Shown here one piece after another: positions 24,398-34,181 of a stretch of DNA of 64,000 nucleotides. The translations under genes were made by a program, and so were the position numbers. The notes beneath the pieces are model-generated. The model was not told where the DNA came from. It saw only the letters and a program-made list of their open reading frames with translations, and did not search any database. The stretch is from an uncultured Clostridia bacterium (lineage in GTDB: Bacteria > Bacillota > Clostridia > TANB77 > CAG-465): assembly GCA_944383015.1 (NCBI GenBank), contig CALWOC010000003.1, positions 58,670-122,669 of the forward strand. The letters run 5' to 3'. The number at the start of each line of letters is the position of its first letter. Within the stretch, counting starts at the first letter, position 1.

Positions 24398-25531
24398 TTA
24401 TTTTTCTAATATATTAATCCATTCTTTTGCAACATTTTCACTATAATACTTCTTTACTTCTTCTAATGAATTTTTAGAAATCATTTTCCATTTTTCCTCA
24501 TCATTTAATAATTTAATAATATTATCTGCCATTTCATCTATATTTCTTTCTTTAACTAAAATTCCATTATATCCATCTTTTATTATTTCTTTAGGACCCA
24601 CATCAATATTAAAGCTTAAACATGGAAGTCCACATTCCATTGCTTCACAAAGCACTAAAGAAAAGCTCTCACATATAGATGTAAGTACAAAGACTGAAGC
24701 TGATGCCAGTTCATCTTTTACTCCATCTGAAGATATTCTACCAGTTATTGTTACATATTCTTTTAAATTAAGCCTTTCTATTTTGCTCTCAAGTAACTCT
24801 CTTTGTGACCCTTCTCCAACAATCTTTAATCTTAATTTACTGTTTTTTTCATGTACTTTTGAAAATATATCTAGTAGTGTTGAGAAATCTTTAACTGGTT
24901 CTAGTCTTCCAACACTAATAATTGTATTATTATTAAAATTTGCAATTTTAGTGTCTACTTTTTCAATCATATTAGATATATTATGAACTCTAGCATTGCT
25001 ATTAGAATCCTTTAACCATTCTTCATAATTTGTCTTAGCTTTTTTAGTCATTACAACAATATCATCAATATTCTTGAAATATTTTTTTACTTTATTTATA
25101 TATTTTTTTGTAGCTATATATGAATGTTCTTGTGATATATTTAAAGTGTCTCTTCTTTTTATCTGTTTAGAAAACTCTATTCTAGACGAAACTATAATGT
25201 CTGTATCTAAATTTTTTATATACCTTTTTAATTTAATAGTTTTATATATCCCACATTTTATCATTATATATGCCTCTTTAAAAAACTTTAGAATTTTAAA
25301 GCTTCTTAAAGCATCAAAAAACTCTTTATGATGAGGACCAAAGTTTGATAAAAACTCTACTTTAACTTTACTATCTATATTATAGAAAGATTTTCCATCT
25401 AATAAATCATATACAGATAAAATCTTAATATAATATTTGCCAGTCCTTGCAAGTTCATTTATTAAGGTTATTGTCTGTTTTTCTAATCCTCCGTAGTTTA
25501 AATGAAGTAGTAAAAATGTAATCTTTTTCAC
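24398..25531 (-). CDS. Glycosyltransferase family 4
   Basis: 377 aa from the GTG at 25531, seven bases after GGAGG; the ATG at 25552 precedes that SD. The N-terminal Rossmann half begins KKITFLLLHLNYGGLEKQT, with the usual GG acceptor loop. The C-terminal donor half has ISVGRLEPVKDFSTLLDIF, KIVGEGSQRELL and SICESFSLVLCEAMECGLPCLSFNIDVGPKEII (E-x7-E). It transfers a sugar from a nucleotide donor to a growing glycan at the inner membrane face. It is upstream of and close to the deacetylase. The donor sugar cannot be told. Confidence 0.9.
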   Translation of the reverse strand: MKKITFLLLHLNYGGLEKQTITLINELARTGKYYIKILSVYDLLDGKSFYNIDSKVKVEFLSNFGPHHKEFFDALRSFKILKFFKEAYIMIKCGIYKTIKLKRYIKNLDTDIIVSSRIEFSKQIKRRDTLNISQEHSYIATKKYINKVKKYFKNIDDIVVMTKKAKTNYEEWLKDSNSNARVHNISNMIEKVDTKIANFNNNTIISVGRLEPVKDFSTLLDIFSKVHEKNSKLRLKIVGEGSQRELLESKIERLNLKEYVTITGRISSDGVKDELASASVFVLTSICESFSLVLCEAMECGLPCLSFNIDVGPKEIIKDGYNGILVKERNIDEMADNIIKLLNDEEKWKMISKNSLEEVKKYYSENVAKEWINILEK

Positions 25532-25565
25532 TCTATTTCCTCCAAATTTCAAATAAATTATATAA

Positions 25566-25599
25566 TAAAGACCAAATAGTTGTCAATATTTGGTCTTTA
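25566..25599 (-). terminator. Terminator after glf
   Basis: TAAAGACCAAATA pairs with TATTTGGTCTTTA, 8-base loop; the T tail is short. Confidence 0.65.
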
Positions 25600-25612
25600 A
25601 CACATAAAATTA

Positions 25613-26722
25613 TCATCTATTTTTTTCACTATCTACTAATTCTAAAGCAGCCACAATAACTTTATCCATATCATAATATTTATATTGACCAAGTCTGCCA
25701 CCAAAAATTACATTTTCTTCATTATTAGCTAGTGTTTCATATTGCTTGTATAAATCAGAATTTTTTTCATCATTTACTGGATAATATGCTTCATCTCCAA
25801 GCTTCCAAGCTGATGGATATTCTTTTGTTATAACAGTTCCTTTACAATCATTAAATTCAAAATGTTTATGTTCTATTATTCTTGTGTATTTTTCATTATG
25901 AGTATTAAAATTCATTACTGCAACACCTTGGTAATTGTCAATATCGTTAAATATTTCATTTTCAAATTTTAATGTTCTCCATTCAAGATTTCCTAATTTG
26001 TAATTATAATATTCATCAATCATTCCTGTATATAAAATTCTTTTTGCCATAGAATTATATTTTTCCTTATTTTTCAAATAATCTGTATTTAATTCAACAT
26101 CAGAACCTTCTAATAACTTTTCAATTAATACATTATATCCACCTATTGGAATTCCTTGATATCTATCATTAAAATAATTATTATTAAAAGTAAATCTAAC
26201 TGGCAATCTTTTTATTATAAATGGAGGTAATTCTTTACAATCTCTTCCCCATTGTTTCTCAGTATATTCTTTAACAAGTTTTTTATATATATCTACACCT
26301 ACTAAAGAAATAGCTTGTTCTTCTAAATTTTCTGGTTGTTTACCATTTAAAACTTTCTTTTGTTCCTCGATTTTATTTCTTGCTTGTTCCGGTGTTTTTA
26401 CATCTGGCCAAAGCTTAGTAAAAGTATTCATATTAAATGGCATATTGTACAGTTCTCCATTATAATTTGCAATAGGACTATTTATATAGTTATTGAAATC
26501 AACAAATTGATTAACATAATTCCAAACCTTTTCATTACTAGTATGGAATATGTGAGCACCATATTTATGAACATTAATTCCATTTATATTCTCACAATAA
26601 ATATTTCCTCCTATATGATTTCTTCTATCAATCACTAAGCATTTTTTACCAGATTTTGTCATTTCATGTGCAAAAGTAGCACCAAATAAACCTGCTCCGA
26701 CAATTAAATAATCATACATCAT
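25613..26722 (-). CDS. glf: UDP-galactopyranose mutase
   Basis: 369 aa. FAD-binding start YDYLIVGAGLFGATFAHEM, then VIDRRNHIGGNIY and the substrate region YGAHIFHTSNEKVWNYVN. C-terminal conserved FGGRLGQYKYYDMDKVI completes the flavin site. It converts UDP-galactopyranose to UDP-galactofuranose, so the local polymer probably contains Galf. Two adjacent ATG codons follow GGGGG and either may be used. It is the last gene of the glycan operon starting at 32096. Confidence 0.96.
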   Translation of the reverse strand: MMYDYLIVGAGLFGATFAHEMTKSGKKCLVIDRRNHIGGNIYCENINGINVHKYGAHIFHTSNEKVWNYVNQFVDFNNYINSPIANYNGELYNMPFNMNTFTKLWPDVKTPEQARNKIEEQKKVLNGKQPENLEEQAISLVGVDIYKKLVKEYTEKQWGRDCKELPPFIIKRLPVRFTFNNNYFNDRYQGIPIGGYNVLIEKLLEGSDVELNTDYLKNKEKYNSMAKRILYTGMIDEYYNYKLGNLEWRTLKFENEIFNDIDNYQGVAVMNFNTHNEKYTRIIEHKHFEFNDCKGTVITKEYPSAWKLGDEAYYPVNDEKNSDLYKQYETLANNEENVIFGGRLGQYKYYDMDKVIVAALELVDSEKNR

Positions 26723-26734
26723 TTTTTACCCCCA

Positions 26735-27778
26735 TTACCATTTTATATCAATTTTAAAAGTTCTTAAAATAAATTTATAAACAGCTAAAAAAGCTCTATA
26801 TAAATGCATTACATATATTTTTTTTACTACAGCCAATTTAAAGTTAGCAAACTTATGTGATATTGTATAAGATAAATTTAGATATTTAGATTTTCTCCAT
26901 AAAGGAAAGTTAGAGTCTAGATATTTCCTATTATCCTTTAGAACTTGCTTAAAATTTTTCTTATCATCAGACATTCTAAACATTAATGATACTCCAAAAT
27001 GTAGAAAAGCCATTGTATCAATTACTTCAATTAATTTTTTACCTTTTTTATCTTTTGAATATATCTTCTTTATCTCTAGCATTGCATTTTCTGTTGATTC
27101 AATTTGTTCCTTTTTAATTTGTCCCATTATTGAATCTTGCCTTACCATATAATAATATAAAGGATCATTTATAAATTCTATTGTATTAGTGTTAAGATAT
27201 ACAAGTAATAAAAACATCATATCATCAAGTATTCTTGGTGGCTTTTCTAAATTTTTCATATTCTTTAAAATTTCAGCTTTATATAATTTATTCCACAAAG
27301 CAGTATTAATTGATAATATTTCTTCTGGATTCTTTTTCATATCAATATGCTTTCCTTCAAAACCTGTCATCTCTGTAGAATATACATGTTCTGTATCTGT
27401 GTCTACTCTATAAAAACCAGAAACAGAAATATCAGCATTATTTTTTTTAGCTGCATTATACAATTTTTCAGCATAATCTAATGTAATATAATCATCAGAA
27501 TCTGTAAATCCAATATATTCCCCTGTTGCTGCTTTTATACCATCAAATCTACCTTTCCAAACTCCTTCATTCTTTTTATCAATAATTACTATATTTTTAT
27601 CTGAATATTTTTCTTTATATTCTTTTAAAATAGACAAACAATTATCAGGAGAACCATCATTAATACAAATGATTTCAACACCATCTAATGTTTGATTTAC
27701 TAAACTATCCATACTCCTTCTTAAATATTTTTCTACCTTATATACTGGAACAATAATACTAACTTTTGGTTTATTCAT
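26735..27778 (-). CDS. Glycosyltransferase family 2 (copy A)
   Basis: 347 aa from the ATG at 27778, about eight bases after GAGG; a GTG three codons earlier overlaps that SD. GT-A features are VSIIVPVYKVEKYL, CINDGSPDNC and the DxD-type TDSDDYI. The C-terminal 120 residues are helical and end KIDIKW. The same architecture and the same last six residues occur in the gene at 29985-31025, so the two are tandem paralogues separated by wzx and another GT2. Donor and acceptor are unknown. Confidence 0.9.
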   Translation of the reverse strand: MNKPKVSIIVPVYKVEKYLRRSMDSLVNQTLDGVEIICINDGSPDNCLSILKEYKEKYSDKNIVIIDKKNEGVWKGRFDGIKAATGEYIGFTDSDDYITLDYAEKLYNAAKKNNADISVSGFYRVDTDTEHVYSTEMTGFEGKHIDMKKNPEEILSINTALWNKLYKAEILKNMKNLEKPPRILDDMMFLLLVYLNTNTIEFINDPLYYYMVRQDSIMGQIKKEQIESTENAMLEIKKIYSKDKKGKKLIEVIDTMAFLHFGVSLMFRMSDDKKNFKQVLKDNRKYLDSNFPLWRKSKYLNLSYTISHKFANFKLAVVKKIYVMHLYRAFLAVYKFILRTFKIDIKW

Positions 27779-27779
27779 T

Positions 27780-29036
27780 TTACACACCTCTCCCTTTCTC
27801 TAATTTACCAATATTGTTCTTTTTTACATTTGATATATAAACATATGTAAAAAATATTGCCATAAATATAAATAATAATCCCATTATTGCTATACAAGAT
27901 GCTGCTGCTCCTGTCATTTGATATAAATCAACAAGTTTCGTTGGAACAAATAAAGCAAAAATAGCTGTTAATATATATGTTACTGTTGTTAATTTTTGTC
28001 TTCTCATAGTACCAAGTGCATTAAAGAACACATTAGCACTAGCATATAAAAATCCTGAGAAAATTAGTAATAATAAATGAGTTTTATATTCACTAAGTTC
28101 TACACCATATAATAAATTTAAGAATGGTATTCCTAGTAAATATGCTCCAATTTCAGCACATAATGTAGCAACTGCTAAAACACCTATAATTATTAAAACA
28201 ATTTTTAGAAATTTTTTATATTCTTTTCCATTCCAATAATCCCCAAATGGTTTTAAAAATGGTTTTATAATAAATATACTTATCATATTAATGACAAAAG
28301 TAGGCATATATATAATGTTAAAATATGTCTGCATTGTATAATCTCCACTTGCATCTATTGCATACTTTACCGCATTTATTACATACATACTTATTAATGT
28401 AGATACTGCAAGTGGAGCACAATCTTTAATTATCTTTATAACTTCTTTTTTATTTACATGTAAATTTGTTTTAGTAAACTTATTAATAAGTCTTAAATCA
28501 TATAAAATAAATATAATTAAATTTGCAAGAACTAATCCTATTAGAGATATTATTATATTTCGAGTTATTAAATCTAGAATAAAAAATACAATAAGTCCTG
28601 CAATATTTCTATATACTATAGTTTTTCCACCAAGCTCTAATCTTCCATTTAATTGAAATTCTGCTTGATAAGTCTCACTTATATTCTCAATTACTCTAAA
28701 TATTATTAAAAGTAAACAAATATATAATTTTTCATGAGTATAACCAGTAGCAAAAACAAATATTAATCCAATAATTACCATTAAAGCAACAGCAAAAAAT
28801 CTAGTGACCAAATATTCAGAAAAAGTATTTTTCCTTTTTGTATCTGTCGTTTGATATATTCTAAGCCCAAAATTACCTATTGCATCTAAAATACATGCAG
28901 TTGCATAGCTTATTGAAAACATACCAGCAATTTCTATTCCATTTAGTCTCGTACAAAAAGCTAATATAATTGCATTTAAAATTGATGATATAAAACTACC
29001 TAATGTATTCCATATAAACTCTCTCTTTTTTATCAT
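27780..29036 (-). CDS. Wzx-type polysaccharide flippase
   Basis: 418 aa with about 12 membrane helices and the MATE/Wzx-like start REFIWNTLGSFISSILNAIILAF. It should flip a lipid-linked oligosaccharide across the membrane. The SD (GAGAGG) is rather distant from the ATG at 29036. No Wzy polymerase is recognised nearby, although an ABC exporter lies upstream at 40848-42385. That makes two possible export routes for the locus. The next gene starts one base after its stop, so translation is coupled. Confidence 0.85.
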   Translation of the reverse strand: MIKKREFIWNTLGSFISSILNAIILAFCTRLNGIEIAGMFSISYATACILDAIGNFGLRIYQTTDTKRKNTFSEYLVTRFFAVALMVIIGLIFVFATGYTHEKLYICLLLIIFRVIENISETYQAEFQLNGRLELGGKTIVYRNIAGLIVFFILDLITRNIIISLIGLVLANLIIFILYDLRLINKFTKTNLHVNKKEVIKIIKDCAPLAVSTLISMYVINAVKYAIDASGDYTMQTYFNIIYMPTFVINMISIFIIKPFLKPFGDYWNGKEYKKFLKIVLIIIGVLAVATLCAEIGAYLLGIPFLNLLYGVELSEYKTHLLLLIFSGFLYASANVFFNALGTMRRQKLTTVTYILTAIFALFVPTKLVDLYQMTGAAASCIAIMGLLFIFMAIFFTYVYISNVKKNNIGKLEKGRGV

Positions 29037-29060
29037 ATTTTACTATTATTTCCTCTCCCA

Positions 29061-29972
29061 TTATAATTTACCTATCAATATCACAAACCTTAACATGATT
29101 TCATCTGTTAATTTTTGTCTAAACATTTTTGGATAAAAAACTCTTTTTATCATTTTAGAGAAATTATATTTTCTACTAGTAAATAAATTTAGCAGCTTTT
29201 TATCTTCTTTTGATAATTTATCACTAAATAGATTTTCAAATTCGATTAGCTCTTCTTTTACATTTTGAAAATAATTATTTAATAAAAACTTTTTAATTCT
29301 CCAAATTTGCATTTGTATGAAATTCTTTCCTCCAGGACTTACATTATTTCCTGTCCTTCTATATTTTATTGTAGGAGTCTTATCATAAATTATTTCACCA
29401 AAGCCACTACAAATCATATAAGCTGTCCAATCATGACCACAACTTTTTTGAATATTAGACTTAACCATTATATCTCTTGTTTTTTTATTAATAACAGTAG
29501 TAATTCCTAAATTAATACAATCAACAATTGCATTTCTAAAAGATGGTCCCTTTTTATGTGAATTAGAATGTGCAATAAAATTCATATCGTTATCATAAAA
29601 ATCATAATCTGAGAAATATAACAAAGGCTCGTCCTCATTTTTTTTACTTAATCTTTCTACTGCTCTTGCTATTTTAAAGTCAAACCACTCATCATCCTGA
29701 TCACAAAATGCATAAAAATCTGCATCATCACAAAACGATAAACACTCAAAAAAGCTTTTTATAAATCCAACATTTTCTCTAGGATAAAAATGTATTTTTC
29801 CTTTATTTTCATACTCTTTTAATATACTTACCGTACTATCTTTTGAGCCATCATCTCTTACATATATATCTATATTTTTATATGTTTGATTAAGTATACT
29901 ATCAATTTGTGTCTTTATATATGACTCGCCATTATATGTAGATAGTATAACAGCTACTTTTTTATTTTCCAT
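29061..29972 (-). CDS. Glycosyltransferase family 2, rhamnosyltransferase-like
   Basis: 303 aa. VAVILSTYNGESYIKTQIDSI, VRDDGSKDST and the DxD-type FCDQDDEW are characteristic of the GT2 branch that includes many rhamnosyl transferases. The C-terminus is amphipathic with hydrophobic patches. GGAG is properly placed before the ATG. The sugar specificity is an inference from the branch only, and no rhamnose synthesis genes lie in this window. Confidence 0.88.
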   Translation of the reverse strand: MENKKVAVILSTYNGESYIKTQIDSILNQTYKNIDIYVRDDGSKDSTVSILKEYENKGKIHFYPRENVGFIKSFFECLSFCDDADFYAFCDQDDEWFDFKIARAVERLSKKNEDEPLLYFSDYDFYDNDMNFIAHSNSHKKGPSFRNAIVDCINLGITTVINKKTRDIMVKSNIQKSCGHDWTAYMICSGFGEIIYDKTPTIKYRRTGNNVSPGGKNFIQMQIWRIKKFLLNNYFQNVKEELIEFENLFSDKLSKEDKKLLNLFTSRKYNFSKMIKRVFYPKMFRQKLTDEIMLRFVILIGKL

Positions 29973-29984
29973 ATATTTACTCCA

Positions 29985-31025
29985 TTACCATTTAATATCT
30001 ATTTTTAATTTATCTATAACAAAACGATATATAAAAATATAAAGTCCTGCCATATGATGTCTATATAAAAATGCTATCACACTTAGTGCTATTCTTTTTA
30101 AGCCTCGTTTTACTGAATATCCAAACTTTAAAAAAGGTGATTTTCTCCAAGTAGAAAAATTTTCATCTAAATACTTAATAGTATTTTTTAGCATTACTTT
30201 CATATTAATAGATTTGTCATAAGAAGCTCTATACATAACAGACATTCCCAAATGTAAAAACGCCATAAAATCTATTATATATTTCATATCTTCATATTTA
30301 TTCTCTTTAACATAAAGCTTTTTTAGCTCTAATAGATACTTTTTAAAATTATCTACATCCTCACTATTTACACTATGAATTTGTGAATCATATCTTAAAT
30401 AATAATGATATAATACATCAGGTACAAAAGCAATTTTTTCAATTTTAGAATATGAACTTGCAAGAAAAATCATATCATTAAAATTTCTAAAGTTTTGAAA
30501 TCTTAAATCTTTAATCTTTTCTAATTTAAAAATCTTATTCCATGGAGCTGGATTTATAAAAACACAAAAATCATCCATTGGAGTAATTGTCTTTACTGTA
30601 TTTCCGTATCCAGTCATATCTTTACTAACTATTTTATTAGTTTTTAAATCAATTCTTTCAAATCCACATACAGCAAGATCTGCATTATTTTCTTTTGCAG
30701 CATTATATAATTTTTCTGCCCAATTAGGCTCTACATAGTCATCTGTGTCAACAAATGTTATATACTCACCACTAGCCTTTTCAAGTCCATAATTTCTTGT
30801 AGTAAATTCTCCACCATTTTTCTTATGATAAGCTTTAACTTTATTTGGGTACTTACTTGCATATTCATCTATAATCTTAGGTGCGGAATCTGTAGAGCCA
30901 TCATCTACACAAATTATTTCAATATTTTCTAATGTTTGATTTACAAGTGAATCTAAACATCTTGGAAGATATTTTTCTAAATTATATACAAGTGCAACAA
31001 TTGACAAATCATATTTGTACTCCAT
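29985..31025 (-). CDS. Glycosyltransferase family 2 (copy B)
   Basis: 346 aa. GT-A motifs are LSIVALVYNLEKYLPRC, CVDDGSTDS and TDTDDYV. It matches the gene at 26735-27778 along its length, including the AEKLYNAAKENNADLAVCGF block and the terminal KIDIKW. The pair therefore arose by local duplication and probably adds related sugars. The start ATG follows AAGGAG; the gap to the upstream DUF2304 gene is five bases. Confidence 0.9.
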   Translation of the reverse strand: MEYKYDLSIVALVYNLEKYLPRCLDSLVNQTLENIEIICVDDGSTDSAPKIIDEYASKYPNKVKAYHKKNGGEFTTRNYGLEKASGEYITFVDTDDYVEPNWAEKLYNAAKENNADLAVCGFERIDLKTNKIVSKDMTGYGNTVKTITPMDDFCVFINPAPWNKIFKLEKIKDLRFQNFRNFNDMIFLASSYSKIEKIAFVPDVLYHYYLRYDSQIHSVNSEDVDNFKKYLLELKKLYVKENKYEDMKYIIDFMAFLHLGMSVMYRASYDKSINMKVMLKNTIKYLDENFSTWRKSPFLKFGYSVKRGLKRIALSVIAFLYRHHMAGLYIFIYRFVIDKLKIDIKW

Positions 31026-31030
31026 TATTA

Positions 31031-31393
31031 CTACTCCTTGCTATTCTTATTTTTCTCTCTTTCATCTGCGTTTTCTTTTAATGCAATATAATGATTCAAA
31101 TTTTTTATCTTTTCATTTAAAGTTGATAATCTTATATTATCTATAAATACTTGTATTAATAAAAATACTAATATAATAAAGAAAACAAAGTTTACAGAAG
31201 CCATAAATCCTAACTTAGTAGCAAGCCACTCAACTGCTTTATCAAAAATACTCATTAGTATTAAAATAAAACTTCCCATCATCCAAGTAATTGAATTTTC
31301 CACTTTAAGTTTTGCTTGTTTTATTTTTTTTACACATAGGAAAAAAGATACTAAAGATCCTATAAGTAAAATAACTCTTAATGTTACTGACAT
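31031..31393 (-). CDS. DUF2304 family membrane protein
   Basis: 120 aa with three predicted helices (about residues 5-22, 36-52, 65-88) followed by a charged helical tail. This matches DUF2304, a small membrane protein usually found beside DPM1-like GT2 enzymes, as here (gap of 13 bases to the upstream GT2). The pair is thought to help a polyprenyl-phosphate glycosyltransferase act at the membrane; that is family context, not shown by sequence. AGGAGG precedes the ATG. Confidence 0.8.
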   Translation of the reverse strand: MSVTLRVILLIGSLVSFFLCVKKIKQAKLKVENSITWMMGSFILILMSIFDKAVEWLATKLGFMASVNFVFFIILVFLLIQVFIDNIRLSTLNEKIKNLNHYIALKENADEREKNKNSKE

Positions 31394-31406
31394 AACTTTT
31401 TACCTC

Positions 31407-32096
31407 CTATTTTTCCTTTCTTGTAAATGTTCTAATAAATATTATAGATAACATCATATTCATCATATATTTTATTGATTTAAAAGCATTTAAATAGCTT
31501 TCACCAAATTCTCTATCTCTCATTTCAACTTGTACTTCTTTAACATTCAAGCCTTTTTTTATCATATATACGATAGTATCAGGCTCAGGTGTTAAACTTG
31601 CATTTGAATTAAACATATCAATTGCTCTTTTATTATATGCTCTCATTCCAGAAGTAGGATCAGTTATCTTTTTAAAAGCAACAAGTCTTATTGCAAAGCT
31701 AATAACTCTACTTCCTAACATTCTTGCTGTAAAAGGCTTTTTCTTTTCAACAAATCTTGAACCAATTGCAACATCTACATTATTTTTTTCAATTTCTTTT
31801 ACTAATTTTTTTAGATATTTAGCATCATGCTGTCCGTCACCATCAAATTGAATTGCAATATCATATCCATTTTCCTTTGCATATTTCATTCCAACTTGAA
31901 TACCACTTGTAAGTCCAAAATTTATTGGAAGTGATATCATGTTAAAATTGTTCTTTTGACATACTTCTTTAGTATTATCCTTTGAACAATCGTTAACTAC
32001 TACATAATCATATGATGTATTTTTTGTTATATCTTTTACTGTCTTTTCGATATTTAATGCTTCATTGTATGCTGGTACAATAACTAATACTTTAAT
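31407..32096 (-). CDS. DPM1-like glycosyltransferase family 2, apparently initiated at AUU
   Basis: 229 aa if translation starts at the ATT at 32096. The reading MKVLVIVPAYNEALNIEKTV is then the normal N-terminus of polyprenyl-phosphate glycosyltransferases. It continues with VVVNDCSKDNT and the catalytic DGDGQHD. AGGAGG lies eight bases before this ATT. An in-frame TAG overlaps the region just before the SD, so no upstream start is possible. The first in-frame ATG (31940) would delete the nucleotide-binding half. Enzymes of this group move a sugar onto undecaprenyl phosphate. It is the first gene after the promoter at 32128-32156 and pairs with the DUF2304 gene. Confidence 0.85.
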   Translation of the reverse strand: MKVLVIVPAYNEALNIEKTVKDITKNTSYDYVVVNDCSKDNTKEVCQKNNFNMISLPINFGLTSGIQVGMKYAKENGYDIAIQFDGDGQHDAKYLKKLVKEIEKNNVDVAIGSRFVEKKKPFTARMLGSRVISFAIRLVAFKKITDPTSGMRAYNKRAIDMFNSNASLTPEPDTIVYMIKKGLNVKEVQVEMRDREFGESYLNAFKSIKYMMNMMLSIIFIRTFTRKEK

Positions 32097-32127
32097 TTTA
32101 ATCGCCTCCTAAATATAATCTAACGTG

Positions 32128-32156
32128 ATTATATTATATTTTAACAATTTATTCAA
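32128..32156 (-). promoter_or_regulatory. Promoter of the second half of the glycan locus
   Basis: Minus strand TTGAAT (32151-32156), 17-base spacer, TATAAT (32128-32133), about 32 bases upstream of the ATT start. A second TATAAT overlaps at 32133-32138. Confidence 0.65.
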
Positions 32157-32173
32157 TTTTTTTTACTAAACTT

Positions 32174-34159
32174 TTAAGAAAAAGCACACACTATAGTTGC
32201 AAATGATATACAAAATCCTATAGTCACAATTGTTGAATAAACTAATCTTTTATCTTTTATATCTAAATTAAACTTTTTATTTGAAACTCCAATATATATA
32301 GGTACTAGTACAGGTAAAAAATATCTAGCTTGTATTCCATTTATTAATCTCTCACCAGTTTTTGTCCACTGTGAAAAAGCTATAGCATACACTATTCCTA
32401 TAACTAGAATTGTTATCCCCAAAAGTACACATCTACTTATTTTAGAAATTTTTTCATCATTTTCATCACTCATAATTATAAATACAAAATACATTAAATA
32501 CATAAATGTCTTAAATAATGATTGATGCCAAACTGTCGAATATGCAAATCCATCAAAAAATCCTCTAAATATGTCTTGATCTAAACGAGCAAATACAGTT
32601 CTAATAAATACATTTATAGAGTCAATTGGATTTGTAAAGAAATATTTTATTCCATAAACATTTGTTGCAGTTTCAACAGTTGCAGCAGATAAACTAAAGA
32701 AAAATGAAAGAATTAATGTACCTAATATAAATGCAATCTTTATTGCCCACGCTTGGTATTTATTTTTAAATTTATCATTTGAAACTAGGAAGAAAAGTAG
32801 TAATATTGGAAAATATCCAAATTTTCCAAGTGACAATATAAAACATAATCCTCCTAAAATTGTAAACTCTTTATTTATTATTTTATCTTTTTTATATATA
32901 AGCTGTATTATAAATGATATTAGTAATATAGCTACTGCATTTGTCAAATAATCCATATTTATTGCTGCAGACTGTTGTATAAATATTGGAAATAAAGTTA
33001 CAACTAAAAATGCTTTTTTAAAATGTGGTACATTCTTAATAGCATAGTAGCAACAAATAATTACTATCATTAAATTAACAAATCTGCATAAAAGTAATAA
33101 TACAAGTGGTGCTATATTAACTAGTCTTCCAGCAAGTATAATTAATGTTGATGGTATATATGGAACAAAACTTAGATACTTTACGTTACTATAATTAGAA
33201 GACTTTTCATCAATAATATTATAATCTACAGGCTTAAACATATCTGATAGGTAATTTCTACTATATATTTTTATATCAGAAAAATTAACATTATTAGCGT
33301 ATTTACTTGCAAATTCATTTATTGCTTTTGGAAAATAAAAACGCCCATTATCTTCTGTTGTAACAAATAAAGAATCTTTATATGCTCTACTAAAGTGTGA
33401 TGATTCATCTGGCACATTAAATGGTGGCATCAAAAAAATCATCATTATACCGCAACTTATAGCAAACATTAAGTAAATTTTTTCAAACTTTTTATCTGGT
33501 AATTTTTTTACTAAAAACCATACAGCTAAAATAATTCCTATAACTAGAAGAATAATAAATTTCTTTAACAACGTATATAACAAATAAAAATTAAAGAAGA
33601 ATATTACAAATAAGCATAAACCAACAAGTAAAATATCGTAAAACTTTATCTTATCTTCTACTATTTTTTTATAAAAAATTGTTATATATTTAATTATAAA
33701 ATATAGAATTGGTAATGCTATTAAAAATACTAAAATAGTATATACATTCAAACTATTTTTTATTATTGAAAAAGTACTTATAAATTTTTCATATATATTG
33801 TTTTCTATCTTTAACTCTTCGTTATTACAAAATAACTTTGCGCCATCAGGATTTTCAAACTCGATATATACATTATCTATAATAGATGCTTTAAAATTTA
33901 ATACTGCACTAGATTCTTTAGCATACATTATATTATTTTCATTGACTAAAAAAATCTTACCTTTGAGTTTGTTAAAATTAAAATTATTACTGTTTATACT
34001 TACATTTTTAAGTCTTGTTTTATCTGAAAATTCAATTGAATAGTTATTATCATTTCGCGAATAATAATATACACTTACGCTAATTGCTGATGTAATAGCT
34101 AAGATAACTATTATAGAAAAGAAACATATTTTCTTCCAGTTATTTCTTATAAACTTCAT
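32174..34159 (-). CDS. DUF2142 family polytopic membrane protein (copy A)
   Basis: 661 aa. An N-terminal helix and an outside domain of about 110 residues are followed by roughly ten to twelve membrane helices. The loop MPPFNVPDESSHFSRAYKDS (about residue 245) is the DUF2142 hallmark, with acidic and His residues where GT-C enzymes bind a lipid-linked donor. It is probably a membrane glycosyltransferase or glycan modifier that uses polyprenyl-phosphate sugar; this is inferred from the fold. It is clearly paralogous to the next gene upstream (34182-36164) and lies directly before the DPM1-like enzyme, which could make its donor. Confidence 0.82.
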   Translation of the reverse strand: MKFIRNNWKKICFFSIIVILAITSAISVSVYYYSRNDNNYSIEFSDKTRLKNVSINSNNFNFNKLKGKIFLVNENNIMYAKESSAVLNFKASIIDNVYIEFENPDGAKLFCNNEELKIENNIYEKFISTFSIIKNSLNVYTILVFLIALPILYFIIKYITIFYKKIVEDKIKFYDILLVGLCLFVIFFFNFYLLYTLLKKFIILLVIGIILAVWFLVKKLPDKKFEKIYLMFAISCGIMMIFLMPPFNVPDESSHFSRAYKDSLFVTTEDNGRFYFPKAINEFASKYANNVNFSDIKIYSRNYLSDMFKPVDYNIIDEKSSNYSNVKYLSFVPYIPSTLIILAGRLVNIAPLVLLLLCRFVNLMIVIICCYYAIKNVPHFKKAFLVVTLFPIFIQQSAAINMDYLTNAVAILLISFIIQLIYKKDKIINKEFTILGGLCFILSLGKFGYFPILLLFFLVSNDKFKNKYQAWAIKIAFILGTLILSFFFSLSAATVETATNVYGIKYFFTNPIDSINVFIRTVFARLDQDIFRGFFDGFAYSTVWHQSLFKTFMYLMYFVFIIMSDENDEKISKISRCVLLGITILVIGIVYAIAFSQWTKTGERLINGIQARYFLPVLVPIYIGVSNKKFNLDIKDKRLVYSTIVTIGFCISFATIVCAFS

Positions 34160-34181
34160 TTTTCATCCTCTTCTCTTAATC

